A DNA stretch of 5,133 nucleotides, taken from Saprospirales bacterium (lineage in GTDB: Bacteria > Bacteroidota > Bacteroidia > Chitinophagales > Saprospiraceae). The position numbers and the translations under genes are program-made. This document shows positions 4,258 to 5,133 of the stretch, piece after piece. Location of the stretch: positions 1 through 5,133 of the forward strand of contig DLXL01000111.1 of NCBI GenBank assembly GCA_003448025.1. The letters are read 5' to 3'. The notes beneath the pieces are model-generated. The model was not told where the DNA came from. It did no database searches and saw only the letters and a program-made list of their open reading frames with translations. Position 1 is the stretch's first letter. The number at the start of each line of letters is the position of its first letter.

Positions 4258-5133
4258 TTAAACCTTGATTCCCCAAACAATTGGAAGCAATCCATAAACA
4301 AAAACCAACAGTAACAGAATTGCGAGTATATCCAGAAGGAATCCTGCCCTTGCCATATCGCGGGTACTCATGTGTCCGGTAGCATACACTATACTATTAG
4401 GTGCAGTAGCAATGGGCAGGCCAAAACCGAAAGAAGCTGCCAGCGTTGCACTCATCAATAAACCAAATGGATGTGCCCCTAAACTACCAGCCAGTGCTGC
4501 CAGTACAGGCATCATCATAGAGGCTGTTGCAATATTGGAAGCGACTTCACTAAGCACCACCACCACAATGAGTACCACAAACAAGATCAGCACATGAGGC
4601 AGGTTGCCAAGTGCTTTCAATACTTCTCCAAACCATAGCGCCAGACCACTTAGGTCAAAGCCTTTGGCAAGCGCAAGTCCACCCCCAAAAAGAATTAAAA
4701 CACCCCAGGGAATTTTAACAGCCGTAGGCCAATCCAGCAAGGTGGTTTTTTCCAACTTACTTCCGGAGGGCATGGTAAAAAACAGCAAGGCTCCGATAAG
4801 GGCCACCACGGTATCTGAGCAATAGCCAGGCACCTTATCCATATTTTCCGGCAAGGGCAAGCCTGCCAGATGGGTATGCACCCAGATATTAAAAGGTTTG
4901 TAACAAATCAGTGAGCCGCTCACCCAGGCCAGGATCACGATGCCAAATATCCACATCACCCGACGTTCAGGAGGGGAAATGGGCCCAAGCCTCTCCAGCT
5001 CATTTTTTATCTGTATATGTGACTGTGCACCTGCCTCCACACCTTTGTCGAATGGAAACATTCTGATTAAAAGTTGCCAGCAAATCACTAATAACACTGT
5101 GGTAAAAGGCAGCCCGAATATCAACCATTTTCC
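4258..5133 (-). CDS. DASS/SLC13-family Na+-coupled carboxylate transporter, C-terminal part
   Basis: The last 291 residues of an inner-membrane symporter of the divalent anion:sodium symporter family. The frame runs open to the window edge (GKWLIFGLPF...), so the N-terminal part, usually 200-300 residues, is outside. At least seven hydrophobic segments are visible, near residues 3-24, 59-79, 105-122, 142-158, 178-197, 224-240 and 264-290. The re-entrant substrate-site motif reads SNIAT at 199-203, where many bacterial members have SNTAT. The family signature ASFGFGLPIATAPNSIV at 233-249 fits the known SLC13 pattern fully. The same motif order, with SNV-A-T and a signature ending TPPNAIV, occurs in animal SLC13 citrate and dicarboxylate carriers. 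This favours di- or tricarboxylates over sulfate, but it is inference. It lies upstream of the sigma gene on the same strand, 289 bp away. Confidence 0.92.
   Translation of the reverse strand, partial: GKWLIFGLPFTTVLLVICWQLLIRMFPFDKGVEAGAQSHIQIKNELERLGPISPPERRVMWIFGIVILAWVSGSLICYKPFNIWVHTHLAGLPLPENMDKVPGYCSDTVVALIGALLFFTMPSGSKLEKTTLLDWPTAVKIPWGVLILFGGGLALAKGFDLSGLALWFGEVLKALGNLPHVLILFVVLIVVVVLSEVASNIATASMMMPVLAALAGSLGAHPFGLLMSATLAASFGFGLPIATAPNSIVYATGHMSTRDMARAGFLLDILAILLLLVFVYGLLPIVWGIKV

Overview
The window looks like chromosomal DNA of a member of the Bacteroidota. Four things point that way. There is a GSCFA-family protein, a family typical of this phylum. The ECF sigma factor reads like the short, stand-alone RpoE-type factors of Bacteroidota. 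Two well-formed promoters fit the Bacteroidota pattern TTG-N19..21-TAnnTTTG. Most start codons lack a Shine-Dalgarno sequence. I cannot name the genus from this sequence alone. There is no tRNA, rRNA, CRISPR array, insertion sequence, phage gene or other clear mark of a mobile region.

Layout from left to right. Positions 1-32 hold a short TTTATGGG-type tandem repeat cut by the window edge. Positions 53-958 (+) encode a secreted transglutaminase-like protein with an intact Cys-His-Asp triad. It converges on a GSCFA-domain SGNH-type hydrolase at 961-1935 (-), with only two bases between the two stop codons. The likely terminator of the GSCFA gene lies inside the 3' end of the transglutaminase gene. 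An 83-bp divergent intergenic region (1936-2018) follows, with a textbook promoter firing right into a 446-aa protein at 2019-3359 (+). That protein carries a probable YbjN-like (type III chaperone-fold) domain and an unrecognised C-terminal half. A strong bidirectional terminator (3390-3423) separates it from an ECF sigma factor at 3450-3968 (-), which has its own promoter at 3999-4030 and a clear Shine-Dalgarno. The AT-rich region 4031-4257 carries several small dyads and direct repeats but no gene. The window ends in the C-terminal part of a DASS/SLC13 sodium-coupled carboxylate transporter at 4258-5133 (-), whose N-terminus lies beyond the right edge.

The genes do not form one operon. Each appears to be its own transcription unit, with alternating directions and no shared pathway that I can defend. 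The ECF sigma factor has no anti-sigma gene beside it inside the window. I found no convincing new multi-gene system. The points most worth a second look are the unrecognised C-terminal half of the 446-aa protein, the terminator embedded antisense in a coding region, the cluster of symmetric motifs at 4128-4239, and the repeat at the left edge.
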